Assembly (NCBI GenBank): GCA_039197885.1
Contig: JBCCTY010000092.1
Coordinates: 1 to 13,625, forward strand
Reading direction: 5' to 3'
DNA length: 13,625 nucleotides
Source of the DNA: JBCBSZ01 sp039197885
Lineage (GTDB): Bacteria; Actinomycetota; Acidimicrobiia; Acidimicrobiales; Poriferisodalaceae
Of this stretch, positions 1 through 6,896 are shown in pieces. The position numbers and the translations under genes were made by a program. Every line of letters starts with the position of its first letter. Position 1 is the stretch's first letter. The notes beneath the pieces are model-generated. The model made no database searches, was not told where the DNA came from, and worked only from the letters and a program-made list of their open reading frames with translations.

Positions 1-1596
1 CAGGCCGAACCCACGCTCGCCACCAACGCCGACTTCGCGGCGTTCATCGCCGACGAGTCGGACTGGCTCGACGACTACGCGGCCTTCTGCATCCTGCGCG
101 ATGCGCACGGCCCCGACCTCAGCCGCTGGGGCGTCCACGCGACCCACGACGCCGAGCGCATCGCCACCCTCGTCGACCCCGACGGCCCCCGTGGCCGCGA
201 GGCCACGTTCCACCGTTGGATCCAGTGGCACCTCCACCTCCAGCTCGACGCCGCGGCCGAGCACGCCCGCCGCCTCGGTGTCGCGCTGAAGGGCGACCTA
301 CCGATCGGCGTCTCGGCCGACAGCGCCGACGTCTGGTCGGCACCCGAGCTCTTCGACCGCAGCGCGTCGGTCGGTGCGCCACCCGACGACTTCTCCGCAG
401 CGGGTCAGAACTGGCAGTTCCCCGTCTACCGCTGGGAGGTGATGGCTCGTGACGGCTACGCCTGGTGGCGTCGGCGGCTGACGGCCATGGCCCGCAGCTT
501 CGACGCCTACCGGATCGACCACGTGCTCGGCTTCTTCCGCATCTGGAAGGTGCCCACCGACCAGGTCGATGGGACGCTCGGACGCTTCGAGCCCTGCCTC
601 CCGCTCACCGCCGACGAGGTCCGCGACCGACTCGGCTGGTTCGACCACGACCGCCTCTGCCATCCGTGGCTCACCGCCGAGACGCTCGAGCACCACCTCG
701 GCGAGTCGCTCGACGAGCTCGTCGGCGACCTCCTGATCGATCTCGGCGACGGTAGCTACCACCTCCGCGCCGACCTGGCCACGCAGTCGGCCATCGAGGA
801 GCGCTTCGCCGACGATCCCCGCCTCGAGGCGCTGCTCCGCCTCCCCGCCGAGGTCCTCCTCCTCGAGGTCGTCGGCGCTGACGGCACCGTCGGCTACCAC
901 CCCCGCGTCGACCCGGCTCGGACCCGGAGCTTCCACTCGTTGACCGAGGACGAGCGGGCCCGGTGGACCGACCTCCAGAACGACTTCTTCCATCGCCGCC
1001 ACGGTGAGCTGTGGCAGCGGTGGGGGCTCACGACGCTCCCCGCCGTGCTCGATGCGTCGGAGCTGCTGGTCTGCGGCGAGGACCTCGGCGTCGTGCCCGA
1101 CTTCGTGCCGGGGGTCCTGCGCGAGCTGGGCGTGCTCACCCTCGAGATCGAGCGGATGCCCAAGCAGCTCGGCAGCCGGATCGCCGATCCCGCCGCCGCC
1201 CCCGAGCTGTCGGTGGTCGCCACCGGCACCCACGACATGCCGACCATGCGCACCTGGTGGGAGACCGAGCGAGCGCAGGCCGCCGACGTGTGGCGCGCCG
1301 TCGGCCGCTCCGAGGCACCACCCCAGGACTGCGGCCCCGACGTGGCGACCACGATCGTCCGCCAGCACCTCGACGCGCCGGCCCAGTGGGCGATCCTGCC
1401 GTTGCAGGACCTGCTCGCGATCGACGGTGACCTCCGCCATCCCGACCCGGCCGCCGAGCAGATCAACGTTCCCTCGAACCCGAAGCACGTGTGGTCCTAC
1501 CGGATGCACGTCACGGTCGAGGAGCTCGCCGATCACCCGGTCACGGGCCGGCTCCGACAGATGATCGAGCACTCGGGCCGGCGGTCGCCCGGCTGA
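1..1596 (+). CDS. malQ: 4-alpha-glucanotransferase (amylomaltase, GH77), 5'-truncated by window edge
   Basis: The reading frame is open from the first base and ends at TGA 1594-1596, giving 531 residues of a protein whose N-terminus lies outside the window. GH77 enzymes transfer alpha-1,4-glucan segments between maltodextrins in the cytoplasm, in maltose and glycogen metabolism. The family signatures are all present (fragment numbering): GDLPIGVSADSADVW near 98-112, GAPPDDFSAAGQNW near 125-138, RIDHVLGFFRIW with the expected nucleophile D173, CGEDLG with the acid/base E360, and GTHDMP with the third carboxylate D412. These residues are assigned by motif match to the family. The motif set (PIGVS...DVW, GAPPDDFS..GQNW) resembles the longer bacterial/DPE2-like branch, so a domain may precede the visible part. 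The C-terminal NVPSNPKHVWSYRM is also typical. A short + strand gene follows after 77 bp. I see no clear terminator after the stop. Confidence 0.95.
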   Translation, partial: QAEPTLATNADFAAFIADESDWLDDYAAFCILRDAHGPDLSRWGVHATHDAERIATLVDPDGPRGREATFHRWIQWHLHLQLDAAAEHARRLGVALKGDLPIGVSADSADVWSAPELFDRSASVGAPPDDFSAAGQNWQFPVYRWEVMARDGYAWWRRRLTAMARSFDAYRIDHVLGFFRIWKVPTDQVDGTLGRFEPCLPLTADEVRDRLGWFDHDRLCHPWLTAETLEHHLGESLDELVGDLLIDLGDGSYHLRADLATQSAIEERFADDPRLEALLRLPAEVLLLEVVGADGTVGYHPRVDPARTRSFHSLTEDERARWTDLQNDFFHRRHGELWQRWGLTTLPAVLDASELLVCGEDLGVVPDFVPGVLRELGVLTLEIERMPKQLGSRIADPAAAPELSVVATGTHDMPTMRTWWETERAQAADVWRAVGRSEAPPQDCGPDVATTIVRQHLDAPAQWAILPLQDLLAIDGDLRHPDPAAEQINVPSNPKHVWSYRMHVTVEELADHPVTGRLRQMIEHSGRRSPG

Positions 1597-1673
1597 GGTC
1601 GTTTGTTGCCTCGTTGTGGGTGCGATGGGCCGTCTCGGTGTTCCGGCCCGACCGCGGCGTCGATCACCTCACC

Positions 1674-1916
1674 ATGACGCCGACCGAGGACATGCCGAAC
1701 TTCTCCACCGACGAGCTCCTCCAGTTCGCTCGTGGCATCCGGGCGGAGGTCCGCAACGCCGGTCTCGACCACCGGGTCGGCGCCGCCGCCGAGCTCGTGC
1801 AGCAGCTCACCGAGGTGTGCCTCCGCGAGTCCGCCACCACCCGGGGCCGCATCACGCCGGTCCTCGGCGGGGCCGCCGAGCCCCGCGCCAACAGCCGCCT
1901 CGTCGCCCAACTCTGA
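1674..1916 (+). CDS. Small hypothetical protein (~80 aa)
   Basis: I do not recognise this 80-residue protein. The case for a gene is codon usage: almost every third position is G or C, the pattern of the flanking genes, and the frame ends cleanly at TGA 1914-1916. The product begins MTPTEDMPNFSTDELLQ and looks mostly helical and soluble, with an acidic N-terminal half and a low-complexity tail (GGAAEPRANSRLVAQL). It has one cysteine, no signal peptide and no membrane segment. ATG 1674 was chosen because the sequence from there looks most protein-like. An in-frame GTG at 1638 would add 12 residues, and neither start has a convincing ribosome-binding site. It lies 77 bp after malQ in the same direction and could be co-transcribed with it. 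It faces the alkC-like gene tail to tail. Confidence 0.6.
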   Translation: MTPTEDMPNFSTDELLQFARGIRAEVRNAGLDHRVGAAAELVQQLTEVCLRESATTRGRITPVLGGAAEPRANSRLVAQL

Positions 1917-1972
1917 GCCCCGCCGGTCAGACGCCGGACGACCCAGCCCGCCGAGCTCACCGGGCGCTGACG

Positions 1973-1995
1973 TGATCCCCCTCGACGCGGGATCA
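1973..1995. terminator. Inverted repeat at convergent gene ends, possible terminator
   Basis: TGATCCC (1973-1979) and GGGATCA (1989-1995) form a perfect 7-bp stem around a 9-nt loop, between two convergent genes. The right arm includes the TGA stop of the - strand alkC-like gene. There is no T-tract on either side, so if it ends transcription it would do so as the U-less hairpins proposed for high-GC actinobacteria. It could also act only as a 3'-end stabiliser. Confidence 0.35.
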
Positions 1996-3117
1996 GCCGT
2001 CGGCGGGGAGCACCTCGAAGGTCGCACCCTCGTGCACTCGACCGTTGACGAGGACCTCGACGGTGTGGGTGCCCGGATGGGGCGTCCGTGTGGAGTGCAC
2101 ACGCAGCGACACCGACTTCCTGACCGACGCCGTCCCACCCGGCTCGACGACCGGCTCGGCGCCCTTGAACACCTTGGGGCTGGTCGACCCGTTGGCCTTC
2201 ACGAAGTGCACCCGGAGGTCGACGAGCGCGCCGGCGTCCTCAGCTGACGGGTTGTGCAGCTCGACCGAGACCCGGACCGAGCCACCGATGGCGACCACCG
2301 CGGGTTCGACGGACACGCCGACCAGTTCGACCGGTGAGCGCTCACCGAAGCCGATCACGTCGAGCGCACCGGGATCGCCGGCCTTGATCAGGGTCCGGAG
2401 CGCGTGGCGGATCATCCGACGGCGGTCGTCGCCGCCGTCGGCCCACCACCGCCGGGTGACCTCGACGACCGTGCCGGGATGGTCCTTCGCGATGTCGTTG
2501 AGGTTGTTGGCGACCGAGCGCCGCACGTACTCCTCGGGATCGTCCTTCAGCAGCTCCAGCAGCTCGAGCACGGGGGTCGGGTCGGCCTGGAACTCCCGGA
2601 GCCGGGGCGCCCACGGCAGCCGTGGCCGCGTGCCCTCCGACACGAGCCGACGGACGTGGACGTCGTCGTCGGTGGCCCACGTCCGGAGCCGAGCGAGCGT
2701 CACGTCGCGGTGGTGCTCGAGGTAGGCCCTGATCGAGAACTCCGCGGTGAACCGCTGCGTCAGCTCGTACTGCGCGTCGAGCGCCTCCTCGACGTGATCG
2801 AGGCCGTGCTCGGCGACGAAGTAGACGTGCGGGAGGTAGCGGAAGTTGTCCATGCCGCCGAGCTCGTCGGGATCGGCGATCGGCGCGCCGAGCGACGCGA
2901 CCAGCAGTCGAAGGGCCTCACGACGGTCCTCGGGCAGGAACCGGGCGAGGCCGTCGGCGATGTGGCGGGCCCGGGGCGTGAGCTCGAGCTCGTCGAAGCC
3001 GTCCAGGCAGGACGCAGTGAACCCCTCGATGTCGAAGTCGACGTCGACGGCGGCGACCATCTCGGCCACGGCGTGGACGACCGGTGGCCCGAAGGAGTCC
3101 TTGAGGGCGTCGGCCAT
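1993..3117 (-). CDS. alkC: AlkC-type 3-methyladenine DNA glycosylase, HEAT-like repeats plus C-terminal Ig-like domain
   Basis: This 374-residue protein matches the AlkC branch of the AlkC/AlkD HEAT-like-repeat DNA glycosylases, which excise positively charged alkylated bases such as 3-methyladenine without base flipping. Helical HEAT-like repeats span about 1-260. They contain the AlkC signature blocks TAEFSIRAYLEHH (124-136, with the conserved acidic E126), VRRLVSEGTRPRLPWAPRLR (155-174) and YVRRSVANNLNDIAKDHP (197-214, with D208). Residues about 262-374 are beta-rich (SVEPAVVAIGGSVRVSVELH, then VHFVKANGS and THTVEVLVNG), fitting the Ig-like domain that some AlkC proteins carry and that contributes to DNA binding. 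Start ATG 3115-3117 lies 3 nt after the stop of the dehydrogenase gene, so translational coupling is likely; a GAGG sequence sits inside the end of that gene. It is the last gene of the - strand run. Catalytic assignment rests on family knowledge, not on a structure. Confidence 0.88.
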   Translation of the reverse strand: MADALKDSFGPPVVHAVAEMVAAVDVDFDIEGFTASCLDGFDELELTPRARHIADGLARFLPEDRREALRLLVASLGAPIADPDELGGMDNFRYLPHVYFVAEHGLDHVEEALDAQYELTQRFTAEFSIRAYLEHHRDVTLARLRTWATDDDVHVRRLVSEGTRPRLPWAPRLREFQADPTPVLELLELLKDDPEEYVRRSVANNLNDIAKDHPGTVVEVTRRWWADGGDDRRRMIRHALRTLIKAGDPGALDVIGFGERSPVELVGVSVEPAVVAIGGSVRVSVELHNPSAEDAGALVDLRVHFVKANGSTSPKVFKGAEPVVEPGGTASVRKSVSLRVHSTRTPHPGTHTVEVLVNGRVHEGATFEVLPADG

Positions 3118-3120
3118 GGC

Positions 3121-3834
3121 TCAGACGGTCGCCTCGTAGCGGCACGCGACGGTCAGCTCCGACACCGAGGCGGTGTCGGGGAGGCGCAGCACGGTGGCGA
3201 CGAGCTCGGCGAGGTCGTCGGTCTGGATCACCGTCGAGGGGTCCATCGGCCCGCCGACGGCCATGGCCATGTCGGTGGCGACGAAGCCCGGGCAGACGTT
3301 GGTCACCCGCACGCCGTCGTCCCAGCCGAACCGGCGGGTGGCGTGCGAGAGCGCCGACATCGCGAACTTGCTCATCGAGTAGCCGACCTCGTCGTTGGCG
3401 ATCCGGACCCCGGAGAGGCTCGAGAGGTTCACGATCCGACCGTGGTCGGCGTTCCGCAGCGCCGGGAGGGCGAGTCGGGTCAGTCGGTACGGGCCCTTGA
3501 CGTTGACCGCGAACATCCGATCGAGGGCCTCGTCGTCGCCGTCGTCGAGGGTCAGGTGCTCGAACAGCCCGGCGTTGTTCACGAGCGCGTCGAGGCCGCC
3601 GAAGCGGTCGATCGTCGCCGCCAACCAGGCCTCGTCCGAGCCCGGCTCGGAGGCGTCGTAGGCGTGCACCAGCACCCGGTCGGCGTCCATCGTCGTCGCG
3701 TCGTGGAGCGAGTCCGGACGTCGTGCGCCCAGGCTCAGCCGGGCTCCCTCGTCGTGGAGCCGGCGGGCGACGGCGGCGCCGATCCCCCGGTTGGCGCCGG
3801 ACACCATCACGATCCGTCCTTCGAGTGAGTGCAT
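3121..3834 (-). CDS. Short-chain dehydrogenase/reductase (SDR), classical type
   Basis: A 237-residue NAD(P)-dependent oxidoreductase of usual SDR length. The Rossmann fold starts at once with VMVSGANRGIGAAVARRL, holding the dinucleotide-binding G13-A-N-R-G-I-G19. NNAG is at 86-89, the structural Asn at N101 (NVKGPY), the catalytic Ser in NLSSLSG (S129), and the Y142-SMS-K146 pair follows with the expected spacing. CPGFVATDM (171-179) is the usual segment after the active site. An Arg-rich GARRPDS at the end of beta-2 suggests NADP(H) preference, which is inference. The substrate cannot be read from sequence. ATG 3832-3834 puts the nucleotide-binding motif at the correct distance from the N-terminus. 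The frame stays open upstream into the MOSC gene, but that extension has no SDR character. It follows the MOSC gene by 28 nt and precedes alkC by 3 nt. Confidence 0.92.
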   Translation of the reverse strand: MHSLEGRIVMVSGANRGIGAAVARRLHDEGARLSLGARRPDSLHDATTMDADRVLVHAYDASEPGSDEAWLAATIDRFGGLDALVNNAGLFEHLTLDDGDDEALDRMFAVNVKGPYRLTRLALPALRNADHGRIVNLSSLSGVRIANDEVGYSMSKFAMSALSHATRRFGWDDGVRVTNVCPGFVATDMAMAVGGPMDPSTVIQTDDLAELVATVLRLPDTASVSELTVACRYEATV

Positions 3835-3862
3835 GACCGACACCGTAGGTCCGGTCGCCGGC

Positions 3863-4729
3863 TCAGGACGGGGCCAGCAGGCTCGGTCCACGTTCGAGCA
3901 CCTCGAGCTCGTCGCCGGCCGAGATGGTCGCACCGACGGGGTCGAGCGCGGCGCCGACACCGAAGAGCGCCGAGCCCTCCAGCGCGCCGGCGAAGCCCTC
4001 CGGCCCGGCGCTGCCGTCGGTGCACCACCGGCGGGCGCGCAGCACCTTGGCCGGCTCGCGCCGCCGCTGGCCCGTCTCCTGGTCGACCTGGGGCACGGCG
4101 CACCGAGGCCATCCGACGCAGCTGCGGGCCGTGGCCGCGCCGATCCGGACCACGCTCCAGGTGTCCTCGTCCCACGTCGGTGCGTCGCGCACGACGACGT
4201 TGGGACGGAACCGCTCCATCCCGAACGGCTCGCTCGCCTCGGCGACGAGCGCGGCGAGCGACGACTCGCTGGCGAGCAGGACGGGGGCCAGGTCGCCGAG
4301 CGCGGCATCGGTCCACATCGCGTCGAGTGGCGGCGGGATGGTGCGGTCGTAGTCCGGACCGGCGGCCATCAGCCGGACCTCGGCGTCGAGGAGCTCACCG
4401 AACCAGGCGGCCGCCCCGTCGCCGGCGTCGAGGAGATCGACCGGCATGCCGACGAGGTCGGCGACCGTCACGGCATCACCGGACGGGACCTCGACCTCGA
4501 GGTCGTCGCGACCCGGCGCTCGGAGGACCAGACCGCCGCCGGGCAGCGGCTCGGGTCGCACGGTCGCCAACGACGGTTCCGTGCGCTGGGTGACCGGTGC
4601 CCCCTCGGCGTCGACGAGCTGCCAGTCCCGGTCGCCGATCAGGCCGTGCCGACCGACCGTGGCCGACTCGACGTCGACGCGTCCGCAGGCCTTGATCGGG
4701 TGGAGGTGGAGCGAGGCGACCGTTGGCAT
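3863..4729 (-). CDS. MOSC domain-containing protein with N-terminal beta-barrel (mARC/YcbX-like)
   Basis: This 288-residue protein has the layout of MOSC N-terminal beta-barrel plus MOSC molybdenum-cofactor domain, as in mARC and YcbX enzymes that reduce N-hydroxylated compounds. The N-terminus MPTVASLHLHPIKACGRVDV matches the family opening (LxxYPIKSCxG). FGMERFRPNVVV (169-180) and ARSCVGWPRCAVPQVDQETG (201-220) are the MOSC signatures. C210, in the RC-x2-P-x-VDxxTG context, is the likely Mo-ligating cysteine by family comparison. No separate ferredoxin domain follows, so it would need outside electron donors. ATG 4727-4729 is chosen because it places the barrel motif at the N-terminus; no clear ribosome-binding site precedes it. 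It lies 31 nt after the FrhB-GT2 gene and 28 nt before the SDR gene, consistent with one transcript. A direct link to glycan synthesis is not evident. Confidence 0.88.
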   Translation of the reverse strand: MPTVASLHLHPIKACGRVDVESATVGRHGLIGDRDWQLVDAEGAPVTQRTEPSLATVRPEPLPGGGLVLRAPGRDDLEVEVPSGDAVTVADLVGMPVDLLDAGDGAAAWFGELLDAEVRLMAAGPDYDRTIPPPLDAMWTDAALGDLAPVLLASESSLAALVAEASEPFGMERFRPNVVVRDAPTWDEDTWSVVRIGAATARSCVGWPRCAVPQVDQETGQRRREPAKVLRARRWCTDGSAGPEGFAGALEGSALFGVGAALDPVGATISAGDELEVLERGPSLLAPS

Positions 4730-4760
4730 GCGGCGACCGTAGCGGCGCCGATCGCGACCG

Positions 4761-6896
4761 TCAGCGCCAGATGGTGTCCCGCCGCAGGAGCCGCCGCAGC
4801 TGCTGGCGGCTGGTGTAGCGCCGGAGCTCGACGTCGTCGACCCGAGGCCGCCGACGCACCACCGCCTCGACGTAGCCCCACAGCAGCGCGACGCCCTTCA
4901 GCCCGACGGGACGCATCGTGGCGACCCTGCCGGCCCGGGCGAGGACGAACAGCGGGTGGTAGCCGCAGAACCAGGCCGCCCGCCCGTTCTTCGCCCAGTC
5001 GCGCCACCAGCCGGCCCGACGTCCCGTCTCGCGCTGCTGGATGACGGCCACGTCCGCGAACGTCGTCGTGCGCCAGCCGAGCTGGTTCGCCTTCACCTCG
5101 TCGAGCGTGTCCCACCCCTTCGCGACCACGAGCCCGCCGATCGCGTCCCATGTCGCTCGCCGGTAGATCTTCGTGGCGCCCCGCACGTGGAACCTCGGGT
5201 GGCCCTCGACCGCGATGGTGCCGTCGGCGAGGCGGTCGTGCACCTGTCCACCGGTGATGCCCCATCGCTCGTCGCGCTCCATCCGACCGAGGCAGCGTTC
5301 GAAGTAGTCGGCGTCGAGCTCGAGGTCGGCGTCGAGCTTCACGAGGTAGTCCCAGTCGGGCACGACGCACTCGTCGAGTCCGGCGAGGACGGTCTCGACG
5401 ACGCCGCCGCCCGGCACCCGTGCGCCCCGATCGGCGCGGTGGACCGCCGTGATCCAGTCGTGGTCTGCCGCCAGCGCATCGACGATCTCGCCGGTCGAGT
5501 CGGTGGAGCCGTCGTCGACGACGATCCACTGCGTCGGACGCCAGGTCTGGTGCTCGATCGTCTTGGCCAGGAGCTCCAGGTGCTCCTCCTCGTCGCGGGC
5601 CGGGGTGATCACGACGTAGCGGGGTGCCCGGGGGGGCGCCTCGCCGACGTCCCAGGCCTCGACGGGTCGCCGGTGGCGGAGCCGCTTGCGCACGACGCGA
5701 CGGGCCGTGCCGGTGAACGAGCGGAGCTGCTCGACCGGACCGAGCTGGTCGCGCCAGTGCTCGAAGGTGGGCAGGTTGCGGTAGCTGGGGGCCGCGACGC
5801 CCATGGCCCTCGTGACCAGGACACGGGCCCAGACCCCACCCCGGGTCTCGAGCAGGTTCGGCTGCGACTCCGACAGCCGCGACGACGGGAGGCGTCGGAG
5901 CTCCAGCGCACCCGACGCCATCGCAGCGCGCACCGCCTCACGCCCCCGTTCGGTGCGGACCACCACGAGCGACTCGCCGCGCTCGCCGGCTTCGGGCGTG
6001 CGGTACCACGGGTCACCGACCGACACGTCGGCGAACTCGCCGGTGTGGTCGACGCACACGTAGCAGCGCCACTGCCGGTGCCGCTGGAGTTGCCCCCAGG
6101 ACGTGGCGTAGCTCATCGAGGCGCGACGCTCGCCGGCTGCGGTCTCGGCGACGGCCTCGGCCCGGCCGGGCCATCCGTTGCCGCGGTAGCGCAGCTCGGA
6201 CAGTCCGTCGTCGGGATCGATGCCCAAGCGCTCGAGCAGCTCCAGCGTGCCGCGGGTCGACGGCGTGCCGGCGCAGAAGATGCCGATCGTGAGCGCGAGG
6301 TTGCGGTCGAGGTCGGGACGGATCGCCCGGGCCCTCGCCGTGGCAGCGACATCGCAGGGCTTGCCGATGAAGACGCACGGACCGGGCGCATCCGCGATCC
6401 GTTGCAGCCCGTCGGCCGGGCTCGCCGGTGCGTAGCGCGACCCGGTCGCTCCGAGCAGCTCCTCGCGGGTCGTCGAGAGCGTCGTCTCGTTGAGGACCGG
6501 CACGTCGGTCCGGGCCGTGGTGTGCAGGACGCCGTGGGCGCCGCCGTCGGTGACGGCGTGGAGCGCGAGCGCCGTGGCCGCGCCGCCGCTCGACCCGGCG
6601 AGGCGGATCTCGGGGTCGGTCGAGTGTCCCTCCCAGACCTCGAGCACCGGACCCCACCCGGCGAGCAGGTCCTGATCGATGCCGTCGGGATGGACGTCAG
6701 GGTGTTCGAGCGCGATGCCCGGGCACACCCCGAGCGCGTCGGTGGTCTCGGCACCGGGACGGACGAGCGGCCGGCGACCGGCATCGAGGTCGTCGACCAT
6801 CCGGATGTCGTCGGGCTGCACGAAGGCGCAGACCCCGCAGCCGGTGCACAGGTGCTGCTCGGCGACGTCGGTGATGGTGGCGATGTGCCGCCTCAC
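4761..6896 (-). CDS. Fusion protein: FrhB-like iron-sulfur flavoprotein domain + family-2 glycosyltransferase
   Basis: One uninterrupted frame encodes 711 residues with two unrelated parts. Residues about 10-390 resemble the coenzyme F420 hydrogenase/dehydrogenase beta-subunit (FrhB) family. CTGCGVC (C17, C20, C23) and GVCPG (C58) look like a [4Fe-4S] site. Further hallmarks are SGGAATAL (103-110), FIGKPCDVAA (C181), IGIFCAG (C208) and CYVCVDHTGEFADVSVGDPW (C278, C281). FrhB homologues carry FAD and Fe-S clusters, and many sit in polysaccharide loci where their role is unsettled. Residues about 424-711 are a GT-A glycosyltransferase of family GT2: YVVITPARDEEEHLE, IVVDDGSTDST (DDGS 461-464), the metal-binding DAD (522-524), and the GWDTLDEVKANQLGWR region holding the likely catalytic acid. 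FrhB proteins and GT2 enzymes normally have separate genes. The start is GTG 6894-6896, overlapping the pyruvyl transferase stop by 4 nt (GTGA), with a G-rich stretch upstream; translation is probably coupled. Confidence 0.9.
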   Translation of the reverse strand: MRRHIATITDVAEQHLCTGCGVCAFVQPDDIRMVDDLDAGRRPLVRPGAETTDALGVCPGIALEHPDVHPDGIDQDLLAGWGPVLEVWEGHSTDPEIRLAGSSGGAATALALHAVTDGGAHGVLHTTARTDVPVLNETTLSTTREELLGATGSRYAPASPADGLQRIADAPGPCVFIGKPCDVAATARARAIRPDLDRNLALTIGIFCAGTPSTRGTLELLERLGIDPDDGLSELRYRGNGWPGRAEAVAETAAGERRASMSYATSWGQLQRHRQWRCYVCVDHTGEFADVSVGDPWYRTPEAGERGESLVVVRTERGREAVRAAMASGALELRRLPSSRLSESQPNLLETRGGVWARVLVTRAMGVAAPSYRNLPTFEHWRDQLGPVEQLRSFTGTARRVVRKRLRHRRPVEAWDVGEAPPRAPRYVVITPARDEEEHLELLAKTIEHQTWRPTQWIVVDDGSTDSTGEIVDALAADHDWITAVHRADRGARVPGGGVVETVLAGLDECVVPDWDYLVKLDADLELDADYFERCLGRMERDERWGITGGQVHDRLADGTIAVEGHPRFHVRGATKIYRRATWDAIGGLVVAKGWDTLDEVKANQLGWRTTTFADVAVIQQRETGRRAGWWRDWAKNGRAAWFCGYHPLFVLARAGRVATMRPVGLKGVALLWGYVEAVVRRRPRVDDVELRRYTSRQQLRRLLRRDTIWR

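Noticed and set aside
298..1572. - strand open frame of 424 codons opposite malQ
   Set aside because: The + strand encodes all GH77 catalytic motifs over the same bases, so this is a shadow.
1575..1600. GC-rich self-complementary stretch at the end of malQ as a terminator
   Set aside because: Only about 5 bp of stem, inside the coding end, and no T-tract; too weak to call.
2404..3828. + strand open frame of 474 codons opposite alkC and the SDR gene
   Set aside because: It crosses the boundary of two well-supported - strand genes and has no recognisable domain.
3835..4308. N-terminal extension of the SDR frame, making a 395-residue protein
   Set aside because: The extra residues are an out-of-frame reading of the MOSC gene, rich in Ser, Arg and Pro. 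The SDR nucleotide-binding motif fits a start at 3834.
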